From positions 2,356,001-2,420,000 of the forward strand of contig CP006668.1 of NCBI GenBank assembly GCA_000471925.1: a stretch of DNA of 64,000 nucleotides, given 5' to 3'. Source of the DNA: Ralstonia pickettii DTP0602. Lineage in GTDB: Bacteria; Pseudomonadota; Gammaproteobacteria; Burkholderiales; Burkholderiaceae. The notes beneath the pieces were generated by a model. That model was given only the letters and a program-made list of their open reading frames with translations, did no database searches and had not been told where the DNA came from. The position numbers were made by a program, and so were the translations under genes. Shown here piece after piece: positions 1-8,800 of this stretch. Positions within the stretch are counted from its first letter, which is position 1. Every line of letters begins with the position of its first letter.

Positions 1-314
1 TGTCCGCCGTGATCGCGGTGGTGGTTTCGGTGGTCGCACTGTGGCTGGCCACCACGGTCAAGACCGGCGGCAAGCAGTTTGCGGCGGCGGTGGTGATGGG
101 CGTGGCGGTCTGCGGCATGCACTACACCGGCATGTCGGCGGGCACCATGGTCTGCACCAGCCCGACCTATGCGCCGAGCCTGTTCGCGATCGAGGGCGAG
201 AGCATCGGCTATGCGGTGTTCGGCCTGACGCTGATCACGCTGCTGGTGATCCTGGTGGTGGAAGCCACCCGCGCCGGCGCCGAGGCCGCGGCGCAGCGGC
301 GCGATCCCGCCTGA
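1..314 (+). CDS. MHYT-domain membrane protein, C-terminal part
   Basis: This is the 3' end of a gene that starts before the window; the frame is open from base 3 to the TGA at 312-314. It shows two hydrophobic segments (a Val/Ala-rich one at the start and a Leu/Ile/Val-rich one near the end) and the motif GMHYTGMSAG, which gives the MHYT family its name. MHYT domains are integral membrane modules proposed to bind copper and to sense O2, CO or NO, often upstream of GGDEF/EAL domains. Here nothing follows the MHYT module except a short charged tail, so this is either a stand-alone MHYT protein or the C-terminal repeat of one. The N-terminal architecture is unseen. Confidence 0.8.
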   Translation, partial: SAVIAVVVSVVALWLATTVKTGGKQFAAAVVMGVAVCGMHYTGMSAGTMVCTSPTYAPSLFAIEGESIGYAVFGLTLITLLVILVVEATRAGAEAAAQRRDPA

Positions 315-501
315 GTGCTCCCGCCCCCGCGCCGGGGACGTTGCGGCACATTCCTCCTGATGCCGGGGCCGTCCGGGCACCTGGCCCACTGCATGATCGC
401 CGCAGTCGGGGTAAGCTTGCGGTTTCACTGACGGCCGCGGCCGGGGCCCGCCCCCTTTGCCGCGGCTGCCGCCACGCACAACGCCCACCAGGAGAACACG
501 C

Positions 502-1929
502 ATGTACCAGGATCTCGCGCTCTATATCGACGGGGAATTCATCAAGGGAGGCGACAGGCGCGAACAGGACGTCATCAATCCGGCCACGCAAGAGGTGCTG
601 GGCAAGCTGCCGCACGCCACCCGCGCCGACCTGGACCGCGCCCTCGGCGCCGCCCAGCGCGCCTTCGAAAGCTGGAAGAAGACTTCGCCGCTGGAGCGCT
701 CCAGGATCCTGCGCCGCGTGGGCGAGCTGACCCGCGAGCGCGCCAGGGAGATCGGCCGCAATATCACGCTGGACCAGGGCAAGCCGCTCGCCGAAGCCGT
801 GGGCGAGGTGATGATCTGCGCCGAGCACGCCGACTGGCACGCCGAGGAATGCCGCCGCATCTATGGCCGCGTGATCCCGCCGCGCCAGCCCAATGTGCGC
901 CAGATCGTGGTGCGCGAGCCGATCGGTGTGTGCGCGGCCTTTACGCCGTGGAACTTCCCGTTCAACCAGGCCATCCGCAAGATCGTGTCGGCGCTGGGCG
1001 CCGGCTGCACGCTGATCCTGAAGGGACCGGAGGATTCGCCCAGCGCGGTGGTGGCGCTGGCGCAGCTGTTCCATGATGCCGGCCTGCCGCCGGGCGTGCT
1101 GAACATCGTCTGGGGCGTGCCGGGCGAGATCTCGACCTACCTGATCGAATCGCCGATCGTGCGCAAGATCTCGTTCACCGGCTCGGTGCCGGTGGGCAAG
1201 CAGCTGGCGGCACTGGCCGGCTCGCATATGAAGCGCGTGACCATGGAGCTGGGCGGCCACTCGCCGGTGCTGGTGTTCGACGATGCCGATATCGAGCCGG
1301 CGGCCGAGATGCTGGCGCGCTTCAAGCTGCGCAACGCCGGCCAGGTATGCGTGTCGCCGACGCGCTTCTACGTCCAGGAAAAGGCGTATGACAAGTTCCT
1401 GGCGCGCTTTACCGAGGTGATCGGCTCGATCAAGGTCGGCAATGGCCTGGAAGACGGCACGCAGATGGGCCCGCTGGCGCATGAGCGCCGCGTGCTGTCG
1501 ATGGAGCAGTTCCTGGACGACGCCAGCCAGCGCGGCGGCAAGGTGGTGGCCGGCGGCGCGCGCCTGGGCGACAAGGGCTACTTCTTCGCGCCGACCGTGG
1601 TGACCGACCTGCCCGACGATTCGCGCCTGATGACCGACGAGCCCTTCGGCCCGGTGGCGCCGGTGACGCGCTTCAAGGACACGGCAGAAGTGCTGCGCCG
1701 CGCCAACAGCCTGCCCTACGGCCTGGCGTCGTATGTGTTCACCAACTCGCTGAAGACCGCCACGGAAGTGTCGAACGGCCTGGAAGCGGGCATGGTCAAT
1801 ATCAACCACTTCGGCATGGCGCTGGCCGAGACGCCGTTCGGCGGCATCAAGGACTCGGGCATCGGCAGCGAAGGCGGCCAGGAGACCTTCGACGGCTACC
1901 TGGTGACCAAGTTCATCACCCAGGTCTGA
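502..1929 (+). CDS. NAD(P)-dependent aldehyde dehydrogenase, succinate-semialdehyde type
   Basis: This 475-residue protein has full ALDH superfamily length. The start at 502 is chosen because AGGAG lies 8 bases upstream and the protein then begins [11 protein letters not shown], as family members do; an upstream in-frame start would add a Pro/Arg-rich stretch. Visible landmarks are FTPWNFP with Asn151, Lys174 for cofactor binding, the general-base motif MELGGH with Glu249, and the nucleophile Cys283 in NAGQVCVSP. ALDHs of this kind oxidise succinate semialdehyde or related semialdehydes to acids with NAD(P)+. The gene stands alone, convergent with the oxidase operon and separated from it by a strong hairpin. 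The exact substrate cannot be read from the sequence. Confidence 0.85.
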   Translation: MYQDLALYIDGEFIKGGDRREQDVINPATQEVLGKLPHATRADLDRALGAAQRAFESWKKTSPLERSRILRRVGELTRERAREIGRNITLDQGKPLAEAVGEVMICAEHADWHAEECRRIYGRVIPPRQPNVRQIVVREPIGVCAAFTPWNFPFNQAIRKIVSALGAGCTLILKGPEDSPSAVVALAQLFHDAGLPPGVLNIVWGVPGEISTYLIESPIVRKISFTGSVPVGKQLAALAGSHMKRVTMELGGHSPVLVFDDADIEPAAEMLARFKLRNAGQVCVSPTRFYVQEKAYDKFLARFTEVIGSIKVGNGLEDGTQMGPLAHERRVLSMEQFLDDASQRGGKVVAGGARLGDKGYFFAPTVVTDLPDDSRLMTDEPFGPVAPVTRFKDTAEVLRRANSLPYGLASYVFTNSLKTATEVSNGLEAGMVNINHFGMALAETPFGGIKDSGIGSEGGQETFDGYLVTKFITQV

Positions 1930-1955
1930 CCGTCCATATCCAGGCAAGGCGGCGT

Positions 1956-1984
1956 GCCGCCGGCTCCCTCCCGGAGCCGGCGGC
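1956..1984. terminator. Hairpin between convergent genes
   Basis: A perfect 12-bp stem (GCCGCCGGCTCC at 1956-1967 with GGAGCCGGCGGC at 1973-1984) closes a 5-base loop. It lies between the stops of the aldehyde dehydrogenase (1929) and the oxidase subunit IV gene (1994). There is no U-tract on either strand, so termination in both directions is inferred from position and stem strength. Confidence 0.5.
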
Positions 1985-1993
1985 GCCTCCCCG

Positions 1994-2383
1994 TCAGCGG
2001 AAGAACGCGCCGCGCGTCAGGAACGTATAGTTCGCTTCTTCCGCCATCAGCCAGACCAGCACCAGCAGGCACATCGGTGGCACGAGGATGGCGCAGATCA
2101 GCGCCATGCGCTCCCATGCCATATGCATGAACACCGCCACGATCAGCCCCGCCTTCAGCGCCATGAACACCAGGATCAGCGTCCAGCGCAGGTAGCCGGT
2201 GACATGGAAATAGTCGACCAGGTAGGACAGTGTCGACAGCACGAACAGCAGCAGCCAGATCTTCAGGTACAGCCCGATGGGATGCTGCTGGCCGTGTTGT
2301 GCCGCGGCATGGCCGGCATCGTGGCCAGCCTCGTGCGGGGCCGGCTGTGCGGGAGTTGCGGGAGTTGCGGAAGTGGAAGCCAT
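1994..2383 (-). CDS. Cytochrome c oxidase subunit IV (CtaF/CyoD-like)
   Basis: This 129-residue membrane protein is the last gene of the oxidase operon. After a His/Ala/Pro-rich cytoplasmic N-terminus it has three hydrophobic helices (IWLLLFVLSTLSYLVDYF, ILVFMALKAGLIVAVFMHM, ICAILVPPMCLLVLVWLM), the pattern of prokaryotic subunit IV. The start at 2383 is preferred over a longer frame because GGTGAGGG precedes it and it sits 8 bases after the stop of the subunit III gene. Subunit IV assists assembly and stability and carries no redox centre. It is presumably co-transcribed with the four genes upstream. Confidence 0.85.
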   Translation of the reverse strand: MASTSATPATPAQPAPHEAGHDAGHAAAQHGQQHPIGLYLKIWLLLFVLSTLSYLVDYFHVTGYLRWTLILVFMALKAGLIVAVFMHMAWERMALICAILVPPMCLLVLVWLMAEEANYTFLTRGAFFR

Positions 2384-2391
2384 GGCCGCCC

Positions 2392-3099
2392 TCACCAGAG
2401 ATAGAACAACGCAAAGATAAACACCCACACCAGGTCGACGAAGTGCCAGTACAGGCCGGCAATCTCGACGATCTGGTAGTTGCCGGTGGCCTCATAGCGC
2501 CCGCGCAGCACGCGCGTGGCCACCACCAGCAGGTAGATTACGCCGCACGATACGTGCAGGCCGTGGAAGCCCGTGATCATGAAAAAGGTCGAGCCGAACT
2601 GCGCGGCGCCCATCGGGTTGGTCCACGGGCGCACGCCCTCGTCGACGATCAGCTTGGTCCACTCGAAGGCCTGCATCCCGACGAACAGCATGCCGAACAC
2701 CGCAGTCGCCAGCATCAGCATCGCACACTGGCGGCGCTCGCGCCGGTAGGCAAAGTTGACCGCCATCGCCATGGTGCCGCTGCTGGTGATCAGCACGAAG
2801 GTCATGATGGCGATCAGCAGCAGCGGGATGTCAGCGCCGCCCACGTGCAGTGCGAACACCTCGCTGGGGTTCGGCCATGGCACCGTGGTCGACATCCGCA
2901 CCGTCATGTAGCCGGTCAGGAAGCAGCTGAAGACAAAGGTGTCGGACAGCAGGAAGATCCACATCATGGCCTTGCCCCACGACACCTTGAAGGCCTGCTG
3001 GTCCGACGACCAGTCGGCCAGCATGCCGCGCAGGCCGCCCAGCGGCGGCGGTGGCGCGACGGCCGGCCTGGCCGAAGGTGAAGACAGTTGCGTTGACAT
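2392..3099 (-). CDS. ctaE: Cytochrome c oxidase subunit III
   Basis: This 235-residue heme-copper oxidase subunit III has five to six hydrophobic helices. They run from WIFLLSDTFVFSCFLTGYM near residue 50 to LYWHFVDLVWVFIFALFYLW at the C-terminus. The closing motif HFVDLVW, and the GLHV helix before it, are typical of the family. Subunit III has no cofactor but stabilises turnover of subunit I in the membrane. It follows a second, shorter subunit-III-like gene (3139-3786) in the same operon, so two subunit-III-like proteins are made. Confidence 0.9.
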   Translation of the reverse strand: MSTQLSSPSARPAVAPPPPLGGLRGMLADWSSDQQAFKVSWGKAMMWIFLLSDTFVFSCFLTGYMTVRMSTTVPWPNPSEVFALHVGGADIPLLLIAIMTFVLITSSGTMAMAVNFAYRRERRQCAMLMLATAVFGMLFVGMQAFEWTKLIVDEGVRPWTNPMGAAQFGSTFFMITGFHGLHVSCGVIYLLVVATRVLRGRYEATGNYQIVEIAGLYWHFVDLVWVFIFALFYLW

Positions 3100-3138
3100 G
3101 CCGGTCCCCCTTGTTGCCCGTCGTGCTGCCGTCGCCCG

Positions 3139-3786
3139 CTAGGCCGTGCCGCAGATGTAGCGCACCAGCTCGGGCGTGAGCCAGCCCAGCGCCGCCAGCA
3201 ACACCACCCATACTCCCAGCAGGAAGTGCCAGTAGCGCGCGCACAGCGTCATGCGCAGCACCGTCGCGTCGCCGCTGCCGCGCGACGATACGGCGAAGGC
3301 CCAGCCGCCCAGGCCGCCCAGCACGTGCAGCCCATGCATCGCCGTCAGCAGGTAGAAGAAGCTGCCTGCGGGATTGCCGGCGGGCACCACCTGCATCGCC
3401 GCCAGCGCCTGCCATGCCCATAGCTGCGAGACCACGAAGCCGGCCGCACCCAGCCCGCCCAGGCGCAGCGCGAGCCGGGCAGCGGCCATGCTGCCTTTGT
3501 GCGCGGCGCGCGACGCCACTTCCATCGCAACGCTGCCCGCCGCCAGCAGCACGGTGGACAGCCACACCTGCCACGGCAGCGCGATGCGGTGCCAGTCCGG
3601 ACTGTCCATGCGCAGCGCATAGGCCGTCAGGAACAACGCGAACAGCGAGCTGACCACGCCCATGAACACCCACAGGCCGATGCTCGCGGGCGCGCGCCCG
3701 CGCGGGCGGTGGTTGGCGGCGTTCTCGCCAGACGGGTTGCCGCCGAAGTCGTCGCGGCTGACCTTGTAGAGGGCTTCGGCATTCAT
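3139..3786 (-). CDS. Second subunit-III-like protein of the oxidase operon
   Basis: This 215-residue membrane protein has about five helices. It shows GLWVFMGVVSSLFALFLTAY near residue 37, then FFYLLTAMHGLHVLGGLGG, and near the C-terminus RYWHFLLGVWVVLLAALG, which matches the last helix of heme-copper oxidase subunit III. Its start overlaps the end of the subunit I gene by 4 bases (ATGA), so the two are probably translationally coupled. It is divergent from the neighbouring canonical subunit III and could be a distinct structural subunit or an assembly protein of alternative caa3 oxidases. Confidence 0.8.
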   Translation of the reverse strand: MNAEALYKVSRDDFGGNPSGENAANHRPRGRAPASIGLWVFMGVVSSLFALFLTAYALRMDSPDWHRIALPWQVWLSTVLLAAGSVAMEVASRAAHKGSMAAARLALRLGGLGAAGFVVSQLWAWQALAAMQVVPAGNPAGSFFYLLTAMHGLHVLGGLGGWAFAVSSRGSGDATVLRMTLCARYWHFLLGVWVVLLAALGWLTPELVRYICGTA

Positions 3787-5540
3787 GCGACGGCTCCGCG
3801 GCTGGCATGCGGTTCGGGCTCGGACCCGCCCTCTTCAGGCGGTGCGTTCTGCGCGATAAAGTCCTCGCGCGCGCCCGGCACGCTGTAGGCATAGGCCCAG
3901 CGGTACACCACCGGCAGGTGCGGGCCCCAGTTGCCGTGCACCGGCGGCGTCTGCGGCGTCTGCCATTCCAGCGAGGCGGCCCGCCACGGGTTGCCGTCGG
4001 CCTTGCGCCCATAGCGCAGGCTCCAGACCAGGTTGAAGACAAAGAGCAGCTGCGCCGCGGCCACGACAAAGGCCGCCACCGAGATGTACATATTCATCAC
4101 GTGCGCCGATTCCGGGATAAAGGCGTAGTTCTCGTAGGCGTAGTAGCGCCGCGGCATGCCCAGCACGCCGAGGTAGTGCATCGGGAAGAAGATCGCGTAG
4201 GTGCCGACGAAGGTGATCCAGAAATGCACGCGGCCCATGGTGTCGTCGAGCATGCGCCCGCTGACCTTGGGATACCAGTGGTAGATGCCGCCAAACACCA
4301 CCAGGATCGGCGACACGCCCATCACCATATGGAAGTGCGCCACCACGAAATACGTGTTGGACAGCGGGATATCGACGCTGACATTGCCAAGGAACAGCCC
4401 CGTCAGCCCGCCGATCACGAAGGTGCTGATAAAGGCGATGGCAAACAGCATCGGCACCGTGAAATGGATATCCCCGCGCCATAGCGTGATGACCCAGTTG
4501 TAGACCTTGATCGCGGTGGGAATGGCGATGATCAGCGTGGTGGTGGCAAAGAAGAAGCCGAAGTACGGGTTCATGCCGCTGACGAACATATGGTGCGCCC
4601 ACACCACCACCGAGAGCACGCCGATCGCCAGGATCGCCCACACCATGGTGCGGTAGCCGAAGATGCTCTTGCGCGAATGCACGCTGACCAGGTCCGAGAC
4701 GATGCCGAAGGCCGGCAGCGCCACGATATACACCTCGGGATGGCCGAAGAACCAGAACAGGTGCTGGAACAGGAGCGGGCTGCCGCCCTTGTACTGCAGC
4801 TGCTGCCCCATCGATACCATCGCCGGCATGAAGAAGCTGGTGCCGAGCGTCTTGTCCAGCAGCATCATCACCGCGGAGACGAACAGCGCCGGGAAGGCCA
4901 GCAGCGCCAGAATGGTGGCCATGAAGATGCCCCACACCGACAGCGGCATGCGCAGCAGCGTCATGCCCTCGGTGCGCGCCTGCAGCACGGTGGTGACATA
5001 GTTCAGGCCGCCCATCGTTGCCGCGACGATAAAGATCGCCAGCGACACCAGCATCAGGATGATGCCCCACTCATAGCCCGGCGTGCCGGGCAGGATGGCC
5101 TGCGGCGGGTACAGTGTCCAGCCCGCGCCGGTGGGCCCGCCCGGCACGAAGAAGCTGGTCAGCAGCACGATCACCGACAGCAGGTAGACCCAGAAGCTGA
5201 GCATGTTGAGGAAGGGGAACACCATGTCCCGCGCCCCCACCATCAGCGGGATCAGGTAGTTGCCAAAGCCGCCCAGGAACAGCGCGGTCAGCAGGTAGAT
5301 CACCATGATCATGCCGTGCATGGTGACGAACTGGTAGTAGCGGTTGGCGTCGATGAATTCGAAGCGCCCCGGGAAGCCCAGCTGCATCCGCATCAGGTTG
5401 GACAGCGCCACGCCCACCAGCCCGACCACGATCGCCACGATCGTGTACTGCACGGCGATCACCTTGTGGTCCTGGCTCCAGACGTACTTGGTCCAGAAGC
5501 TCTGCGGCGCGTGATGGGCGGCATCGTCGGCGTAAGCCAT
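3783..5540 (-). CDS. ctaD: Cytochrome c oxidase subunit I
   Basis: This 585-residue catalytic subunit reduces O2 to water and pumps protons. It has twelve or more transmembrane helices. All ligands are visible: His75 (low-spin haem a), His267 and Tyr271 in HPEVY (CuB and the cross-linked tyrosine), Glu269 (end of the D-channel), His316-His317 (CuB), and His402/His404 in VVAHFHMVM (haems a3 and a). The D-channel entrance (FGNYLIPLMVGARD) and the K-channel Lys345 in PTAIK are also present, so it is an A-type pump. It lies 10 bases downstream of the subunit II gene and overlaps the next gene by 4 bases. Confidence 0.97.
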   Translation of the reverse strand: MAYADDAAHHAPQSFWTKYVWSQDHKVIAVQYTIVAIVVGLVGVALSNLMRMQLGFPGRFEFIDANRYYQFVTMHGMIMVIYLLTALFLGGFGNYLIPLMVGARDMVFPFLNMLSFWVYLLSVIVLLTSFFVPGGPTGAGWTLYPPQAILPGTPGYEWGIILMLVSLAIFIVAATMGGLNYVTTVLQARTEGMTLLRMPLSVWGIFMATILALLAFPALFVSAVMMLLDKTLGTSFFMPAMVSMGQQLQYKGGSPLLFQHLFWFFGHPEVYIVALPAFGIVSDLVSVHSRKSIFGYRTMVWAILAIGVLSVVVWAHHMFVSGMNPYFGFFFATTTLIIAIPTAIKVYNWVITLWRGDIHFTVPMLFAIAFISTFVIGGLTGLFLGNVSVDIPLSNTYFVVAHFHMVMGVSPILVVFGGIYHWYPKVSGRMLDDTMGRVHFWITFVGTYAIFFPMHYLGVLGMPRRYYAYENYAFIPESAHVMNMYISVAAFVVAAAQLLFVFNLVWSLRYGRKADGNPWRAASLEWQTPQTPPVHGNWGPHLPVVYRWAYAYSVPGAREDFIAQNAPPEEGGSEPEPHASRGAVA

Positions 5541-5550
5541 GCGGGTCTCC

Positions 5551-6909
5551 TCACTTCGTGGCGGGCGCGACCACCGCCGAAGGCGGCACGGCCACGGCCG
5601 TCGAAGTCGTATAGGTGCCGGACGCCGCGCCCGGCGTCGGCGCTGGCGCCGCGGTGCCGGCGGCGGCGGTCGTGGCGGCGCTGGTCGCGGCGGCGGGGCC
5701 AGCGGGTACGGCCTCCGGTGCTACCGGCGCAACGGTGCCTGGCGCACCCTCACCACTGCCGGCAGACTTGATGTACGCGGTCAGCGCCGCGACCTCGTCC
5801 TCGCTCATCGGCAGCTTCGGCATCACCGGGCCGAAGCCCTTCACCAGCCGCGCGTGCGGGTCGACGATCTCCTTGTGCAGGAAGGCATCGTCGACCTTGG
5901 CGCTGCTGCCGTCGGCAAAGGTCTCGGTCTTGCCGTACAGGCCCTTCCAGGTCGGCCCGACGCCCGGGTTGCCGTCGATGCTGTGACAGCCGGTGCAGCC
6001 CTTGCTCTGCGCCAGCGCGCGTCCCTTCTCGATGGTGCCGGCGTCGCCCGCGGCGCCCGGCGCGGCGGCGGCCAGCGCGGCCGGCGGCGCGGCCGCCTTG
6101 GCCAGTGTCATGGCGAAGGTCTGCTGCTTCGCCAGCCAGGCCTCATAGGCGGCCGGCTCTTCCACCACCACCGTGCCGCGCATGTTGTAGTGCCCCACGC
6201 CGCAAAGCTGCGCGCACAGGATGTCGAAGCGCCCCGGCTGCGTCGGTGTGAACCAGAACGACGTGACCATGCCCGGCACCATGTTCATGCGCGCGCGGAA
6301 CGGCGGCACGTAGAAGTCGTGCAGCACGTCCTTGGAGCGCAGCAGCACCTTGACCGGCCGGTTCAACGGCAGGTGGACTTCCGGGCCGACGATCACTATA
6401 TTGTCCAGCCCGCGCGGGTCGTCGGGGTCCAGCCCGAGCGGGTTGGTGCCGGTGACGAACCGCGGATCCGATGCGCCCAGCACGCCGCTCTTGCCGGGAA
6501 AGCGGAAGGCCCATTGCCACTGCTGCCCCACCACTTCCATCACCATCGCCTCACGCGGCGGACGCACATAGTCCGCGTAGACGAACAGCCCCGGCGCCAG
6601 CAGCGCAATCACGCCCAGCGTGGTGCCGGCGATCAGCCACAGCTCGAGCTTGCTGTTTTCAGGCTGGTAGGCCGCGCGGTGCCCGGTGCCGCCGTTGGGA
6701 TGCGGCGCCTCGTGCCGGTAGCGCCAGACGATATAGCCGACGAACAGGTTGATGACGACGAAGAAGATCCCGGTGATGACCAGGGTAATGGTGAGCGTGT
6801 CGTCCATCTGCTTCCAGTTGGACGCCAGCGGGGTCGCCCACCACGGGCTCAGGAAATGAAAGAGCACCGAAGCGACGACCATGACTACCAGCGCGATGGC
6901 CAACGCCAT
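5551..6909 (-). CDS. ctaC: Cytochrome c oxidase subunit II with fused cytochrome c (caa3 type)
   Basis: The 452-residue protein has two N-terminal helices, a periplasmic CuA cupredoxin domain and a fused C-type cytochrome. CuA ligands are His197, Cys232, Cys236, His240 and Met243 in CAQLCGVGHYNM; the usual Glu between the cysteines is Gln234. The haem site is CTGCH (Cys305, Cys308, His309) with Met363 as likely distal ligand, so electrons enter through the covalently attached haem. A roughly 55-residue Ala/Pro/Thr-rich tail ends the protein. The start at 6909 is chosen because GGAGGGAGGG precedes it and the signal-anchor follows at once; a GTG 48 bases upstream lacks this. It is the first gene of the oxidase operon. 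Confidence 0.95.
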   Translation of the reverse strand: MALAIALVVMVVASVLFHFLSPWWATPLASNWKQMDDTLTITLVITGIFFVVINLFVGYIVWRYRHEAPHPNGGTGHRAAYQPENSKLELWLIAGTTLGVIALLAPGLFVYADYVRPPREAMVMEVVGQQWQWAFRFPGKSGVLGASDPRFVTGTNPLGLDPDDPRGLDNIVIVGPEVHLPLNRPVKVLLRSKDVLHDFYVPPFRARMNMVPGMVTSFWFTPTQPGRFDILCAQLCGVGHYNMRGTVVVEEPAAYEAWLAKQQTFAMTLAKAAAPPAALAAAAPGAAGDAGTIEKGRALAQSKGCTGCHSIDGNPGVGPTWKGLYGKTETFADGSSAKVDDAFLHKEIVDPHARLVKGFGPVMPKLPMSEDEVAALTAYIKSAGSGEGAPGTVAPVAPEAVPAGPAAATSAATTAAAGTAAPAPTPGAASGTYTTSTAVAVPPSAVVAPATK

Positions 6910-7066
6910 ATCCACCCTCCCTCCTCGCACGCGGCGAGGGATGCGTAAGGCACGCAAGTAGAGTAAGACTAGTGCATCCCGTCAGGTCACTGCAAGGCGA
7001 CACGGCAGGCGTCGCATGCGGCGCCGCACAAGCCGTTTCTGCAGCCGTGACACCAGTGCGCGCCCA

Positions 7067-7105
7067 AGAAAAAGCGGCGGAAGGAACGCAGGTTCCCTCC
7101 GCCGC
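7067..7105 (-). terminator. Rho-independent terminator, minus strand
   Basis: On the minus strand GCGGCGGAGGGAACC pairs with GGTTCC-type bases to GCCGC across a 3-base loop, and the stem is followed directly by TTTTTCTT (7067-7073). It ends transcription from the small membrane protein gene that stops at 7180 and insulates the oxidase operon promoter downstream. Confidence 0.8.
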
Positions 7106-7179
7106 ATCCGTCGCGCGCGGGCCCGTGTAGTGGCAAGCGCGTGCGGCGAAACCGCGATGCGCCTGATCCGGTCAAGCCG

Positions 7180-7683
7180 TCAATGCGATACGTCTTTGCT
7201 TTCCAGCTTCCAGTAGCACGCCGCCGCGGTCATGCCGAAGATCAGATGCCCGACGAAGGTGTGCCAGCCTCGCACTTCCGTGAACCACGGGAAGGCCCGC
7301 GTCATCACAAAGAAGTTGAAGCCATAGACCACCAGGCCGAACACCGCGCCGGCCAGCAGCGCCATGCCCAGGCTGGAATCGAGCGTGAACGGCGCGATGA
7401 TGGCAGCCAGGATCATGCCCAGCACGGCCCCCAGCACGAAGTGGATCAGCAGCGCCGCGGCAACGGTGCCGACACTGAACAGCGCCGTCTGCAACACGTC
7501 AGGCCCCATCACGATCGCCGCGATCATGCGCGTGGCGACCCACGGGTTGACGCCGGACACCATCGACGACCAGAACAGTTCCAGCACCAGCAGCAAGGCC
7601 CCGGCCGCCAGCCCGGAAACCGCTGCCGCTTTCCAGTCCGGCTGCCGCCGCACGTAGTGGTGCGATTGCATGTGTAGTTCCAT
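7180..7683 (-). CDS. Small integral membrane protein of unknown function
   Basis: This 167-residue protein has four hydrophobic helices: AVSGLAAGALLLVLELFW, TVAAALLIHFVLGAVLGM, MALLAGAVFGLVVYGFNFF and TFVGHLIFGMTAAACYW. The start at 7683 is supported by GGAGG six bases upstream. I recognise no catalytic motif. Proteins of this shape occur beside respiratory genes in Burkholderiales, but it has its own terminator (7067-7105) and is not part of the oxidase operon. No function is assigned. Confidence 0.75.
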   Translation of the reverse strand: MELHMQSHHYVRRQPDWKAAAVSGLAAGALLLVLELFWSSMVSGVNPWVATRMIAAIVMGPDVLQTALFSVGTVAAALLIHFVLGAVLGMILAAIIAPFTLDSSLGMALLAGAVFGLVVYGFNFFVMTRAFPWFTEVRGWHTFVGHLIFGMTAAACYWKLESKDVSH

Positions 7684-7968
7684 ATCCACCTCCGTCTCTC
7701 TCAAATGGCGGGGCTGCATGGACATGAGTGGGAACCGGCCCCGCGTATCTGATCAGCATAGGACACGCGGCTTGTGCATCGGCCTTCAGGGGGGCAAAAA
7801 CGTGGGCAATGCGTGCGCGGCGCAACACCCCCGCGGTCGATGTGCTGGTGCAGATACCTGCCGCCGCACGCAGCGTGCGCCCTACGGGACAATCCCGATG
7901 CGCGCCGCCTTGTATCGGGCACACACTGCCTATACTGGAATCACAAGAGAGAGAGACAGGAGACCGCC

Positions 7969-8148
7969 ATGCACATCACAGCGCATGATCTTGTATTCCT
8001 GATTCCGATGGCGCTGGTAGGCGTGATCGCCATGGGTTCGATCCCGGTGACCGCCAAATACCTGCGCATCAGTTGCCGGACCATGGGTGCGCTGATTGGT
8101 GCGCTGGTCGCGGTGCTGGTGCTGGAGGCATTACCGATGCTGATCTGA
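7969..8148 (+). CDS. Small membrane protein (59 aa)
   Basis: The reading frame begins at ATG 7969 after CAGGAGA and encodes 59 residues. There are two hydrophobic segments (LVFLIPMALVGVIAM and MGALIGALVAVLVLEALPML) separated by a short basic loop (TAKYLRISCR). I do not recognise a family. It precedes a second small membrane-protein frame (8197-8364) by 48 bases on the same strand, so the two may form a small operon. Confidence 0.6.
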   Translation: MHITAHDLVFLIPMALVGVIAMGSIPVTAKYLRISCRTMGALIGALVAVLVLEALPMLI

Positions 8149-8196
8149 CTTCCGTCAGGGAGCCTGCCGGGCAGTGTCCGCAGAGGGAGGGCCGCC

Positions 8197-8364
8197 ATGT
8201 CCATCGGCTTGCTTGCCGCCGTCATGGCGGCCTTGCTGTTCCTGACCGTCTTGCGGGCCATTTGGCGCTGCAGCCATCCGTACCGGATGCGCTACCGCCG
8301 CTGCATTGTGCAAAAGCGCCGCATGGGCCTGGGCCGGCAGGCACCCCGCCGGCATTACGGCTAG
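8197..8364 (+). CDS. Very small membrane protein (55 aa)
   Basis: This short frame has a near-ideal ribosome site (GAGGGAGG at 8183-8190) before ATG 8197 and runs to TAG at 8362-8364. The peptide has one N-terminal helix (IGLLAAVMAALLFLTVLRAIW) and a strongly basic cytoplasmic tail rich in Arg (YRMRYRRC, KRRMGLGRQAPRR). Such basic single-pass peptides are common but often unannotated. The function is unknown. Confidence 0.5.
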   Translation: MSIGLLAAVMAALLFLTVLRAIWRCSHPYRMRYRRCIVQKRRMGLGRQAPRRHYG

Positions 8365-8398
8365 CCCACCGCTGCGGCAGGCCTTTCCAACCACTTCC

Positions 8399-8421
8399 AC
8401 AGGCGCTGCAAAAGCGCCTGT
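8399..8421. repeat. Hairpin between the small-protein genes and rubredoxin
   Basis: A perfect 9-bp inverted repeat (ACAGGCGCT / AGCGCCTGT) with loop GCAAA lies between the convergent ends of the frame at 8197-8364 and the rubredoxin gene. No U-tract follows on either strand, so a terminator role is only positional inference. Confidence 0.4.
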
Positions 8422-8425
8422 CGCG

Positions 8426-8623
8426 TTACAGCTCGATCATCGCGAACTCGGCCTTGCCGACGTCGCATTCCGGGCAACGCCAGTCTTCGGGGATATCTTC
8501 CCAGCGCGTGCCGGGGGCGATGCCGTCTTCCGGCCAGCCCTGTTCTTCGTCGTAAACCCAGCCGCAGATCACGCACACCCAGGTCTTGAAGGCGACGGCG
8601 GCTTCCAGTTGCTCCTGCTGCAA
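8426..8623 (-). CDS. rubA: Rubredoxin
   Basis: The 65-residue protein is a typical rubredoxin. One Fe is held by Cys17 and Cys20 (CVICGWVYD) and by Cys50 and Cys53 (CPECD), with the family motifs GWPEDGIAPGTRW and DIPEDW in between. Rubredoxins are cytoplasmic one-electron carriers, for example to alkane hydroxylases or in oxidative-stress defence. No partner hydroxylase or rubredoxin reductase is nearby, so the partner is unknown. It lies alone between the small membrane-protein genes and the DUF748 gene. Confidence 0.95.
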   Translation of the reverse strand: MQQEQLEAAVAFKTWVCVICGWVYDEEQGWPEDGIAPGTRWEDIPEDWRCPECDVGKAEFAMIEL

Positions 8624-8800
8624 AACACACTCCTGAATCGGCTATGGAACGGATTGTCCGGGCGGAATCATACCGGTTTTCGCGGCTGGGCTTGAGCAGG
8701 TGTTGAAATCCCAGTCCGGAACGCGCAGCATGCCGGAGATGTGACGGCATGACACGCCCGCCATGCGGCGGGCGGCTTTGCGACACGTCTACCCGCGCGT

